Positions 52,908 through 60,048 of a stretch of DNA of 64,000 nucleotides are shown piece after piece. Position numbers and translations under genes: made by a program. The notes under the pieces were generated by a model. The model worked only from the letters and a program-made list of their open reading frames with translations, did no database searches and had not been told where the DNA came from. The DNA is from JBKPNZ01 sp046732895 (lineage in GTDB: Bacteria; Actinomycetota; Thermoleophilia; Solirubrobacterales; 70-9). How positions within the stretch are numbered: the first letter of the stretch is position 1; the number at the start of each line of letters is the position of its first letter. The stretch covers positions 54,607 through 118,606 of the forward strand of contig JBKPNZ010000009.1 of NCBI GenBank assembly GCA_046732895.1, written 5' to 3'.

Positions 52908-53725
52908 GCGGGCAGCCCGGGCGCGAAAGTGATCGACCAGATGCGGACGCCCGGCGACGGGCGCAGAACGAGGCGGTGCTCTCCGTGATGGGCATGCGCG
53001 ACGAGCTCGTGGATGGCGGCGCCCGTGACGGAGATCGGTGCGGCCGGCGAGCCGTCGAGCGCCACCTCCACGAGCCCTTTCCCGTCGGCGGTCAGATAGG
53101 CACCGCCCGCCGCGTACTCGACCTCGATCTCGTCGCCCTCCCCGCCGGTCCAAGGCGTCTCGAGCGAGCCTCCGGGAAAGATCTCCGCGCTCGGCGCCGT
53201 GACCAGCGCTCGGGGCGCATCGGTGGGCCGCAGGGGCTCCATGGGGTCCGGCAAGCTCCCCTCGTACCCGGCCTGACGGAGCTCGGACTGGATCGCCTCC
53301 TCGGTTGCCAGATACTCACCCTCGCCGAAGTGAAACCACGCCAGCGCACCACCCTTCGACCAGAGAAAGAGCGAGGGCCATCCCTCGCAGCCGTAGGCGT
53401 GCCATAGGGCGTGGGCGGCGTCGTTCGCGACGGGATGGGCGATCTCGAGCCGGCCGAGCGCGTCGCCAAGCACCGTCGGGTCGGCGCCGAACGGGAAGCG
53501 GGGTGAGTGAACCCCGAGGACGGTGAGCCCGGCCTCCGCGTAGCGCTCATGCCAGGCGCGCATGTAGGGGAGGGTGCGCAGGCTGTTCAGCTGCGCGAAG
53601 TCGAAGAAGTGGACGAGGACCGGGGCGCGGGCGGTGAGCAGGGGCATGCGCGGCGGGCGGTCGCCGATCCACTCGATCTCGGCGGGCAGCTCGGGCGCGG
53701 CGATGTCGGCGCGCGGCGGGCGCAA
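52904..53725 (-). CDS. Thioredoxin-fold protein lacking CxxC, with C-terminal DipZ-type domain
   Basis: The 273-residue protein shows a TlpA/DipZ-like thioredoxin fold: VLVHFFDFAQLNSLRTLPYMRAWHERYAEAGLTVLGVHSPRF. The position of the CxxC is occupied by non-cysteine residues. The partner cis-Pro motif GWPSLFLW is kept. The C-terminal half (EYAAGGAYLTADGKGLVEVALDG) resembles the beta-sandwich of mycobacterial DipZ and related proteins. No signal peptide. Likely a binding protein rather than an oxidoreductase. Confidence 0.78.
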   Translation of the reverse strand: MRPPRADIAAPELPAEIEWIGDRPPRMPLLTARAPVLVHFFDFAQLNSLRTLPYMRAWHERYAEAGLTVLGVHSPRFPFGADPTVLGDALGRLEIAHPVANDAAHALWHAYGCEGWPSLFLWSKGGALAWFHFGEGEYLATEEAIQSELRQAGYEGSLPDPMEPLRPTDAPRALVTAPSAEIFPGGSLETPWTGGEGDEIEVEYAAGGAYLTADGKGLVEVALDGSPAAPISVTGAAIHELVAHAHHGEHRLVLRPSPGVRIWSITFAPGLPA

Positions 53726-53812
53726 GGAGCGAGAATCGTAGAGGCCGCGTCAGGGGCGCGCCGCGCGTGTGGATATGCTCGGCGCTCGCCGGAGTCGAAG
53801 GGGGAGGACCCA

Positions 53813-54421
53813 ATGAGCGCAGGAATGTGGGAGAGGATCGAGTCGAGCAGGGAGCGCTGGAACGTTCTGCGCCATCCCTTCTACCGCCGCTGGAGCCAGG
53901 GGGAGCTGAGCTCGGATGAGCTGGCCCGCTACTCGGGCCAGTACCGGCACGCGGTCACTGCGATCGCAACGATGAGCGCGGCCGCAGCCGACGCGCTTCC
54001 TGAGCACGATGACCTCCGCCGTCACGCCGCCGAGGAGCTCGCCCATGTGCGCCTCTGGGACGGCTTCGTCGACGCCGCTGGTGGCAACGCATCCGACGAG
54101 CCCACCGCCGAGACGCGCGAATGCGTGCGCACCTGGGCTCAGGACGGCGATGCCCTCGACGTCCTCGCACGCCTCTATGCGATCGAGAGCGGGCAGCCGG
54201 AGATCTCGCGTACGAAGCGCGAGGGGCTGCTCGGCTCCTACGGATTCGAGGACGGGTCCGGGACGTCGTACTTCCGTGTCCACGAGGGCCGTGACGTTGA
54301 GCACGCCGCCGAGGTCCGCGAGCTGATCGAGGAGATCGCGGACGAGGGCGACGAGGACCGGATCGTCGCCGCGGCCGAGTCGGCCCTGCGCGCCAACTGG
54401 CGCCTGCTCGACGGCGTCTAG
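53813..54421 (+). CDS. TENA/PqqC/CADD-like heme-oxygenase-fold protein
   Basis: The 202-residue all-helical protein: LRHPFYRRWSQGELSSDELARYSGQYRHAV, AAEELAHVRLWDGFV and LARLYAIESGQPEISRTKREGL, matching iron-containing redox enzymes of the TENA/THI-4/PqqC superfamily. Glu and His residues expected to bind di-iron (E in AAEELAH, H, E in IESGQ) are present. Substrate unknown; relatives include CADD, which makes p-aminobenzoate, and PqqC. GGGAGGACC precedes ATG 53813. Confidence 0.82.
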   Translation: MSAGMWERIESSRERWNVLRHPFYRRWSQGELSSDELARYSGQYRHAVTAIATMSAAAADALPEHDDLRRHAAEELAHVRLWDGFVDAAGGNASDEPTAETRECVRTWAQDGDALDVLARLYAIESGQPEISRTKREGLLGSYGFEDGSGTSYFRVHEGRDVEHAAEVRELIEEIADEGDEDRIVAAAESALRANWRLLDGV

Positions 54422-54448
54422 TCCGACAGTCAGCTGTCGCGTCGCCGC

Positions 54449-55018
54449 CTAGTCAGAGAAGCGGTGCAGTATCTGAGCTTGGCAGGGGAGCTTGCCTTCA
54501 AGCGAGCCCGGTGCAGGCGGGGGTAGTGCGCCTGGCGCGGCGTCGCCGTTAAGGGGTTTCAGCGATCGAAGGACGGCTGACTTATGCCGACCGAAGATGA
54601 CCACCGTTGTGTGCCCCGTGTAGACATCCAGCCCACCGCCTGCGGGGAGGGTCTGCGCACCACGCATCGGCGATGTCTCGGGCGTAGACCCAGAGTAGAG
54701 GGCCGGAAACCGCCTGCAGATGCTCCAGTTCTGTACGTCTAGAGGCGGCCGGCAGCTGGCTTCATCACCACCTGACGGCGTGCAGTCGCCGTAGACGAAA
54801 TCCCACGCGCGGCGCTCGCGCGTTCCACTTCCCGGCCCAAGGCCGGCGAAAGTCATCGGGAGGTCTTGGAAGGAGCCGCCGAGGTAGTAGAGCGGGTAGT
54901 CGGTGAATGATCTCGCGTCGGCAAGTCCGCTCTTGATCTCATGCTGCTCAGCACCCCCGCAGGCCGAGATCGGCGCCGTCGCGCCCACAGCTAACGCGAT
55001 GCTGACCCAGAGCCTCAT
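54449..55018 (-). CDS. Putative lipoprotein, 189 aa
   Basis: The signal MRLWVSIALAVGATAPISAC has a Cys in lipobox position (ISAC). The mature part contains FTDYPLYYLGGSFQDLPMTF, four further Cys residues and a TVVIFG strand. I have no family name for it. It diverges from the DUF4396 gene with a 115-bp shared gap that contains the metal-type palindrome, so it may share regulation. Confidence 0.65.
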   Translation of the reverse strand: MRLWVSIALAVGATAPISACGGAEQHEIKSGLADARSFTDYPLYYLGGSFQDLPMTFAGLGPGSGTRERRAWDFVYGDCTPSGGDEASCRPPLDVQNWSICRRFPALYSGSTPETSPMRGAQTLPAGGGLDVYTGHTTVVIFGRHKSAVLRSLKPLNGDAAPGALPPPAPGSLEGKLPCQAQILHRFSD

Positions 55019-55077
55019 TCGAGACTTTTCATCTCCTGCGGCACCGCAACGAAGTATCCCGCGATGTGAGACCACGA

Positions 55078-55094
55078 ATACCCCTATGGGGTAT
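55078..55094. promoter_or_regulatory. CsoR-type operator (perfect 7-3-7 palindrome)
   Basis: ATACCCC-TAT-GGGGTAT matches the TACCCC/GGGGTA operators bound by CsoR/RcnR-family metal sensors. TATTAT at 55092-55097 overlaps it and is a plausible -10 for the DUF4396 transcript, so binding would repress it. The palindrome lies 39 bp before ATG 55134. No CsoR gene is in the window. Confidence 0.65.
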
Positions 55095-55133
55095 TATCCC
55101 CTCCTTTGCGTCACGCTTACTTCGGAGCTGAGG

Positions 55134-55604
55134 ATGGAGGCCACTACACACACTGCCGAGCACCGTTCTGATCTCAACCGCCTCGCGGTCAGTGCGACCA
55201 CCCACTGCCTGACCGGGTGCGCGATCGGCGAGGTCGTCGGGATGGCGATCGCCACGGCGCTCGGCTGGGGGAACGCGCCGCAGATCGTGCTCGCGATCGC
55301 CCTTGCGTACGTCTTCGGCTTCAGCCTGACGGCGAGGCCATTGCTCAAGGCAGGGCTTCCCGCGGGAGCGATCGTCTCGACGGCGCTTGCGGCCGACACC
55401 GTTTCGATCACGATCATGGAGGCGATCGACAACCTGACGGTCGTCGTCTGGCCCGGCGCGATGGAAGCGGGCCTTGGCGACGCGCTGTTCTACGGGAGCA
55501 TCGCCGCGGGATTCGCGATCGCCTATCCCTTCGCCTTCTGGGCGAACCGCTACATGATCGCCCGCGGCAAGGGCCACGCCGTCGTTCACGAGTACCACCA
55601 CTAG
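55134..55604 (+). CDS. DUF4396 membrane protein
   Basis: The 156-residue protein has four TM helices: THCLTGCAIGEVVGMAIATALG, APQIVLAIALAYVFGFSLTA, AGAIVSTALAADTVSITIM and ALFYGSIAAGFAIAYPFAFWANRYM. A Cys pair (HCLTGC) in TM1, Asp and Met residues in TM3, and the His-rich end GKGHAVVHEYHH could bind metal. Family members often occur near copper genes. It is the first gene behind the CsoR-type palindrome, which supports a role in metal handling. Confidence 0.85.
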   Translation: MEATTHTAEHRSDLNRLAVSATTHCLTGCAIGEVVGMAIATALGWGNAPQIVLAIALAYVFGFSLTARPLLKAGLPAGAIVSTALAADTVSITIMEAIDNLTVVVWPGAMEAGLGDALFYGSIAAGFAIAYPFAFWANRYMIARGKGHAVVHEYHH

Positions 55605-55664
55605 GAGGAGGACGCGACCACGAGCTGACGCTCGCGTCCGGCGCCGGGCGGTACGCTCGCGCGC

Positions 55665-56132
55665 ATGTGGGGCGACCGGATCGTTGGCGTGGTGGTGGGC
55701 CTGGTGCTCGGGGTCGGGATCGTCGCGGTCTTCGTCTTCGTCTTCAGCGAGGAGACGATCGATTCGGCGTCAATCTCGTCAGGGGGAGGGGCAGCTGCGA
55801 GCCAGTCGAGGGGCGGCGGCGGCTCTGGCGAGCATCGCCAAGGCGGTGGCGAGCCCGAGCCCGGATCGGTCGCGGCGAACGTTCAGGTGGTGGGGGGCGC
55901 CCCTCCCGAGAGCGGTCCGGCGCACGTGGACGCGAGCCAGGGCGACACCGTGACGCTCACGATCAACTCCGATGGCGCGGTCAGCGTCGAGCTGATCGGA
56001 TACGGCATCACGCGCACGATCCCGGCATCCAGCCCGACGCCGATCCGCTTCAAGGCAAGCCGGCCCGGGAACTTCGCGCTGATCAACACGGCCACTCACA
56101 TCGCTGTCGCCCAGCTCAGAGTGAGTCCGTAA
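55665..56132 (+). CDS. Membrane-anchored cupredoxin-fold protein A, 155 aa
   Basis: One N-terminal TM helix (IVGVVVGLVLGVGIVAVFVFVF), a Ser/Gly/Glu-rich linker of about 50 residues, then a cupredoxin-like beta-sandwich: VDASQGDTVTLTINSDGAVSVELIGYGITRTI...ALINTATHIAVAQLRVSP. The first-ligand loop reads ELIGYG where related proteins have HxHGYD, but a His remains in the last strand (ATHIAVAQL). No Cys ligand. The domain would face outward. Fourth-to-second gene of the proposed metal cluster; compare protein B at 56840. Confidence 0.72.
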   Translation: MWGDRIVGVVVGLVLGVGIVAVFVFVFSEETIDSASISSGGGAAASQSRGGGGSGEHRQGGGEPEPGSVAANVQVVGGAPPESGPAHVDASQGDTVTLTINSDGAVSVELIGYGITRTIPASSPTPIRFKASRPGNFALINTATHIAVAQLRVSP

Positions 56133-56145
56133 GCTTCCGCCCTCC

Positions 56146-56760
56146 GTGATCGCACGATTCGGCCACGCAACCCGCGGCCCCGCGGTTGCCAGGACCGCAT
56201 CGCTGGTGACCCTGGGGGCGCTTGCGGTGCACCAGCTTCGCTACGAGCTCGCCTTCGGCGATCGCGCGGGGCATGTCCTGGCGGCCGACGGCCACACCTA
56301 TCTCGCCGGCATCCTCCCGCCCCTCGTCGCGGTGAGCGTCGCGACGGCTCTCGCCGCAACGCTCGTCCGGGCGCTCGGCGGCCGTGACTCGAAGACCGTG
56401 GCGCTGTGGCAGCGCGCGCTTCTCTATGCGGGTGCCCTCCTCGCCGTCTTCATCTCCCAGGAGCTGATCGAGGGCGTGCTCGCGGCGGGCCACCCGGCGG
56501 GTGTCGCCGGGGCGTTCGGCGCCGGTGGTTGGCTGGCGATCCCGAGTGCGCTTCTCATCGGCTTCGCTGCCGCGTTGGTCTCCCGGCTTCTGGAGGGCGC
56601 CGAAGAGTGCATTCACGCCACGGCGAGCGCGGTGCGCGCCGTGCGCGCGCCAAGGTCGGCGACGACGCCCGCGATTCCCCTACCTCGTGCCCCCCTTGCC
56701 TCGCTGACGCTGGCGTTCGGGCTGGCTCGACGCCCGCCTCCCGCAGCTCCGATCCCCTGA
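56146..56760 (+). CDS. Four-TM membrane protein of the cupredoxin/FedA cluster, 204 aa
   Basis: GTG 56146 follows protein A by 13 bp. TM segments: TASLVTLGALAVHQLRYELAFG (with a conserved His-Gln-Leu-Arg-Tyr), TYLAGILPPLVAVSVATALAATL, ALLYAGALLAVFISQELIEGVL and WLAIPSALLIGFAAALVSRLL. The C-terminus is a Pro/Ala-rich cytoplasmic tail. I recall similar proteins beside fenitrothion-hydrolase-like genes in other actinobacteria; no function is known. Confidence 0.72.
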   Translation: MIARFGHATRGPAVARTASLVTLGALAVHQLRYELAFGDRAGHVLAADGHTYLAGILPPLVAVSVATALAATLVRALGGRDSKTVALWQRALLYAGALLAVFISQELIEGVLAAGHPAGVAGAFGAGGWLAIPSALLIGFAAALVSRLLEGAEECIHATASAVRAVRAPRSATTPAIPLPRAPLASLTLAFGLARRPPPAAPIP

Positions 56761-56839
56761 CGAACCTGCCGCCGTATTACCGGTGGCATCGGCTCGCACG
56801 CTGCCACGCGCCGCGTGTCGAAAGGAGCAGTGAGAAACG

Positions 56840-57232
56840 ATGGAGGTAAGGAGAGGACCCGCGCTCGTCCTGTTGGGCGTGGTCGTCGTGGCAGTCGTGC
56901 TGTTCGCCGTCCTGAGCGGTGGCGACGACTCGAGCTCGTCCTCGACCACGACCGATGCCGGTACGGGCAAAACGCCGGTGATCCAGATCCGTGACGGCGA
57001 GCCCGTCGGCGGCATTCAGGATCTGACCTTCACTGAGGGCGGAACGATCAGGTTCACGGTCAAGTCCGACCACGCGTGGGAGATCCACTTCCACGGGTAC
57101 GACATTCCGCAGGACGTGAAGGCCGGTGGCGCGACGACGTTCAACGTCCCGGCCACGATCTCCGGGGTGTTCGAGGTCGAGATCGAGGACACCGCGACGC
57201 AGATCGCCCAGATCACGGTGGAACCGGGCTGA
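56840..57232 (+). CDS. Membrane-anchored cupredoxin-fold protein B, 130 aa
   Basis: One N-terminal TM helix (ALVLLGVVVVAVVLFAVLSG), Ser/Thr-rich linker, then a cupredoxin-like domain: LTFTEGGTIRFTVKSDHAWEIHFHGYDIPQDV and SGVFEVEIEDTATQIAQITVEPG. The HFHGYD loop carries two His residues; the last-strand His of protein A is Gln here (TATQIAQI). AAGGAG lies 12 nt upstream of ATG 56840. The stop is one base before the start of the FedA-like gene. Confidence 0.8.
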   Translation: MEVRRGPALVLLGVVVVAVVLFAVLSGGDDSSSSSTTTDAGTGKTPVIQIRDGEPVGGIQDLTFTEGGTIRFTVKSDHAWEIHFHGYDIPQDVKAGGATTFNVPATISGVFEVEIEDTATQIAQITVEPG

Positions 57233-57233
57233 C

Positions 57234-58700
57234 ATGGGCGGTCGCATGACCCGCCGGCTGGCGGTGGTGACGGCGCTCGGGGCCGTCGCCACCGCCTGTC
57301 TCGGGCTGCCCGCGGTCGCCGACGCGCACGCGCTGAGCGCGCGGGCCGATCTGCCGATTCCGGCGTGGCTCTTCGCGTGGGGGGCGTCGCTGGTGCTGAT
57401 CGTGTCGTTCGCGGCACTCAGCGTCGTCTGGACGAAGTCCCGGTTCGAGGAGGAGGACTGGCGGCCGGTCTCGGAGTGGCTCTCGAACCTGGTGGTCAGC
57501 CCGATCACGAAGTTCCTCGCGGGGCTGATCGGCGCCCTGCTCCTGATCCTGACCGTGGCGACCGCCCTCAACGGCACCGAGGCGCCCGACCGCAACTTCT
57601 CACTCACCTTCGTATTCGTGACCGTCTGGCTCGGCGGCGTCCTGCTGAGCGTCCTCGTCGGCGACTTCTTCCGCGCCTTCAATCCGTGGGGTGCGATCGC
57701 CCGCGCACCCGCCTTCGTCTTCCGGCTCGTCGCCGGCCAGGCCGCGCAGGCGCCCCTTCGCTATCCGGAGTGGCTTGGGCGGTGGCCGGCGGTCGGCGGC
57801 CTCATCGGCTTCGGATGGATCGAGCTCGTCTACAGCCAGACGGGCTTCCAGGCGGTCGGCCTGGTGCCGCACGCGGTGGGCATCGCGATCCTCGTCTACA
57901 CGGCGTGGACCTTCCTCGCGATGGCGCTCTTCGGTATCGACGTCTGGCTCGAGCGGGGCGAGACGTTCTCGGTCTACTTCGGGATGTTCTCGCAGCTCTC
58001 GAAGCTGGAGGTTCGCGACGACCGGGTTGGCGTGCGGCGGGCGTTCTCCGCGGCGACGCAGTGGGCCGTGCTGCCGGGTTCGGTTGCCCTCGTCCTCACG
58101 ACGATCGGCATCACGGCGTTCGACGGGGCCCAGGAGGGCCTCCTGCAGACGCCGATCCTCGACACCACGAACAAGTTGATCGACGCCGGGCTCGGCCCGC
58201 TCTTCGCCCATCGCCTGACGGAGTCGTTCTACCTGGCGGGGATGATCGCGGTGATCGCCGGCTTCTACTGGCTCGGCATCGCCGGGATGCACACCGTGCG
58301 CGGGTCGCTCGACACCAAGCAGCTCGGCCGGACCTTTGGCCACACCTTCATCCCGATCGCGCTCGCCTACCTGACCGCGCACTACTTCAGCCTGTTCGTC
58401 TTCCAGGAGCAGGCGCAGTTCACCTACATCCTCTCCGACCCGTTCGGCACCGGCCACGACTACTTCGGGACCGCTTCGGGGGGGATCGACTACGGCCTGG
58501 TCGGCTCCCGCGTCATCTGGTACGTGCAGGTGGGGGCGCTGATCGCCGGGCACGTCACTGCCCTGGTCCTCGCCCACGACCGGGCGATCAAGGTCTACGG
58601 TGATCCGCGGACGGCCACGCGCTCGCAGTACTGGATGCTGGCGCTCATGGTCGGCTTCACGACTCTGGGCCTGTTCCTGCTCTCGCAGGCAAACGCATGA
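57234..58700 (+). CDS. Fenitrothion-hydrolase (FedA)-family polytopic membrane protein
   Basis: The 488-residue protein has a signal-like N-terminus (ending ADAHALSARADLPIPAWLFAWG) and about ten TM helices. Conserved stretches include LVLIVSFAALSVVWTKSRFE, NFSLTFVFVTVWLGGVLLSVL, FFRAFNPWGAIAR, ERGETFSVYFGMFSQLS, and the His-containing AYLTAHYFSLFVFQEQAQFT. Databases name this family after FedA, an organophosphate hydrolase of Burkholderia, but that activity has not been shown for actinobacterial members. Cotranscription with two cupredoxin-fold proteins suggests a metal or electron-transfer role. Confidence 0.85.
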   Translation: MGGRMTRRLAVVTALGAVATACLGLPAVADAHALSARADLPIPAWLFAWGASLVLIVSFAALSVVWTKSRFEEEDWRPVSEWLSNLVVSPITKFLAGLIGALLLILTVATALNGTEAPDRNFSLTFVFVTVWLGGVLLSVLVGDFFRAFNPWGAIARAPAFVFRLVAGQAAQAPLRYPEWLGRWPAVGGLIGFGWIELVYSQTGFQAVGLVPHAVGIAILVYTAWTFLAMALFGIDVWLERGETFSVYFGMFSQLSKLEVRDDRVGVRRAFSAATQWAVLPGSVALVLTTIGITAFDGAQEGLLQTPILDTTNKLIDAGLGPLFAHRLTESFYLAGMIAVIAGFYWLGIAGMHTVRGSLDTKQLGRTFGHTFIPIALAYLTAHYFSLFVFQEQAQFTYILSDPFGTGHDYFGTASGGIDYGLVGSRVIWYVQVGALIAGHVTALVLAHDRAIKVYGDPRTATRSQYWMLALMVGFTTLGLFLLSQANA

Positions 58701-58858
58701 GCTGCGCGATACTCGACACCGTGGTCCTTCCCCTCGCACATCTCGGGCACTGGTACTTCTATCCGCTCTACGCGGTGCCGGTGATCATCGTCCTGTTCTC
58801 GGCGATCACGACGACGCTGCGCGAGCGCAGGGCCAAGCGCGACGACGAGCCGCGCTAG
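58697..58858 (+). CDS. Single-TM peptide of the FedA cluster, 53 aa
   Basis: ATG 58697 overlaps the FedA-like stop (ATGA). The peptide starts MSCAILDTVVLPLAHLGHWY, has one TM helix (FYPLYAVPVIIVLFSAITTT) and a basic tail. It contains HxxH (HLGH) just before the membrane. Position and coupling argue that it is a real subunit. Its TAG overlaps the convergent sufD stop (CTAG). Confidence 0.72.
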   Translation: MSCAILDTVVLPLAHLGHWYFYPLYAVPVIIVLFSAITTTLRERRAKRDDEPR

Positions 58859-60048
58859 GCGGCTGCCAGCAGCTCTTCGAGGCGACGCTCGAGCGCCGCA
58901 CCGAGGCGCTCGCGGCCCTCGCCCGCGGGGATGCGCTCCACGAGCTCCTGGAGGAAGCCCTCGATGACGAGGCGCTTTGCCGCCGCTTCGCCGAGGCCCC
59001 GCGAGCGCAGGTAGTAGAGCTGCTCGGGGTCGACCTGCGCGACCGCTGCGGCGTGGGTGCAGCGGACGTCGTCGGCCTCGATCTCGAGCCCGGGGATCGC
59101 GTCCGCGTGTGCGTCGCCTGAGAGAAGCAGGTTGCGGCTCTCCTGGAAGGCGTCGGTCTGCTGGGCGCCCGGATCGACGCGGATCATTCCGCGCCAGACG
59201 GCGGTCGCCCGCTCGGCGAGCACGCCACGGAACGCGAGGTCCGAGGTGGTGTGCTCGGCCGCGTGCTCCTGCGTCGTGTCGTAGTCGAGGTGCTGGACCC
59301 CGGTCCCGGCGTAGGCGCCGGTGACCCGAGCGGATGAGCCGCGGCCGGCGAGCTTGGTCTCCATCCTGACCTTGCCGCGCGCCGAGCCGAAGCCCAGCGC
59401 CACCCAGTCGAGGGTCGCGTCGCGCTCGACCTCGGCGCGCTGGGTCGCGAAGACCCACGAGCGGTCAGAGAGCTCCTGCTCGCAGACGTAGCGAAGGTTC
59501 GCGCCGGGCCCGACGGCGACCTCGACGACGCCGTTGAAGAGGCCGGTCGTGCCGTCGGCCGACTCGTAGCGCTCCCAGACCTCAGCCTCGGCGCCCTCCT
59601 CGAGGACGATCAGGGTGCGCCAGGCGACGGCCGAGCCGTCCTCGCGCTGGCGGACGGTCACGCGCACGGGCTCGGCGAGACGCTGCGCCCTGGGGACGTA
59701 GACCATCAGGCCGTTGCGCCACTGAGCCTCGTTGCGGGCGACGAAGGGGTCATTGGGGGTGACGATCGAGCCGATCCGGTCCGCGACGACGTCGCGCAGG
59801 CGCTCGGCCGCATCGCGCAACGGCATGACGACCGGCGGGCCGTCGTCGGAGTCGATCCCGTCCTGCACGCCCCCGACCTCCGCCTCTGCAGGCGGGAAGG
59901 CGTCGAGGTCGAGGCCGGCGAGATCGGTGAACTCCCAGCCTTTCTGCTTCTGCGTGGGGAGAGCGAGCTCGCTCGCCAAAGAGGCGCCCTCTCGGCGCCT
60001 CTTCGAAAGCCACTCGGGCTCGACGGCAGCCGCTGCGACGTCAGCCAA
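58855..60048 (-). CDS. sufD: Fe-S cluster assembly scaffold subunit SufD
   Basis: The 397-residue protein is SufD of the SUF complex. N-terminal KQKGWEFTDLAGLDLDAF and the beta-helix core with YDTTQEHAAEHTTSDLAFRGVL, MIRVDPGAQQTDAFQESRNLLLS and ADDVRCTHAAAVAQVDPEQLYYLRSRG are diagnostic; the cluster-site His (CTHAA) is present. It starts at TTG 60048, overlapping the sufB end by 8 nt. SufC is not in the window. Confidence 0.95.
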   Translation of the reverse strand: MADVAAAAVEPEWLSKRRREGASLASELALPTQKQKGWEFTDLAGLDLDAFPPAEAEVGGVQDGIDSDDGPPVVMPLRDAAERLRDVVADRIGSIVTPNDPFVARNEAQWRNGLMVYVPRAQRLAEPVRVTVRQREDGSAVAWRTLIVLEEGAEAEVWERYESADGTTGLFNGVVEVAVGPGANLRYVCEQELSDRSWVFATQRAEVERDATLDWVALGFGSARGKVRMETKLAGRGSSARVTGAYAGTGVQHLDYDTTQEHAAEHTTSDLAFRGVLAERATAVWRGMIRVDPGAQQTDAFQESRNLLLSGDAHADAIPGLEIEADDVRCTHAAAVAQVDPEQLYYLRSRGLGEAAAKRLVIEGFLQELVERIPAGEGRERLGAALERRLEELLAAA

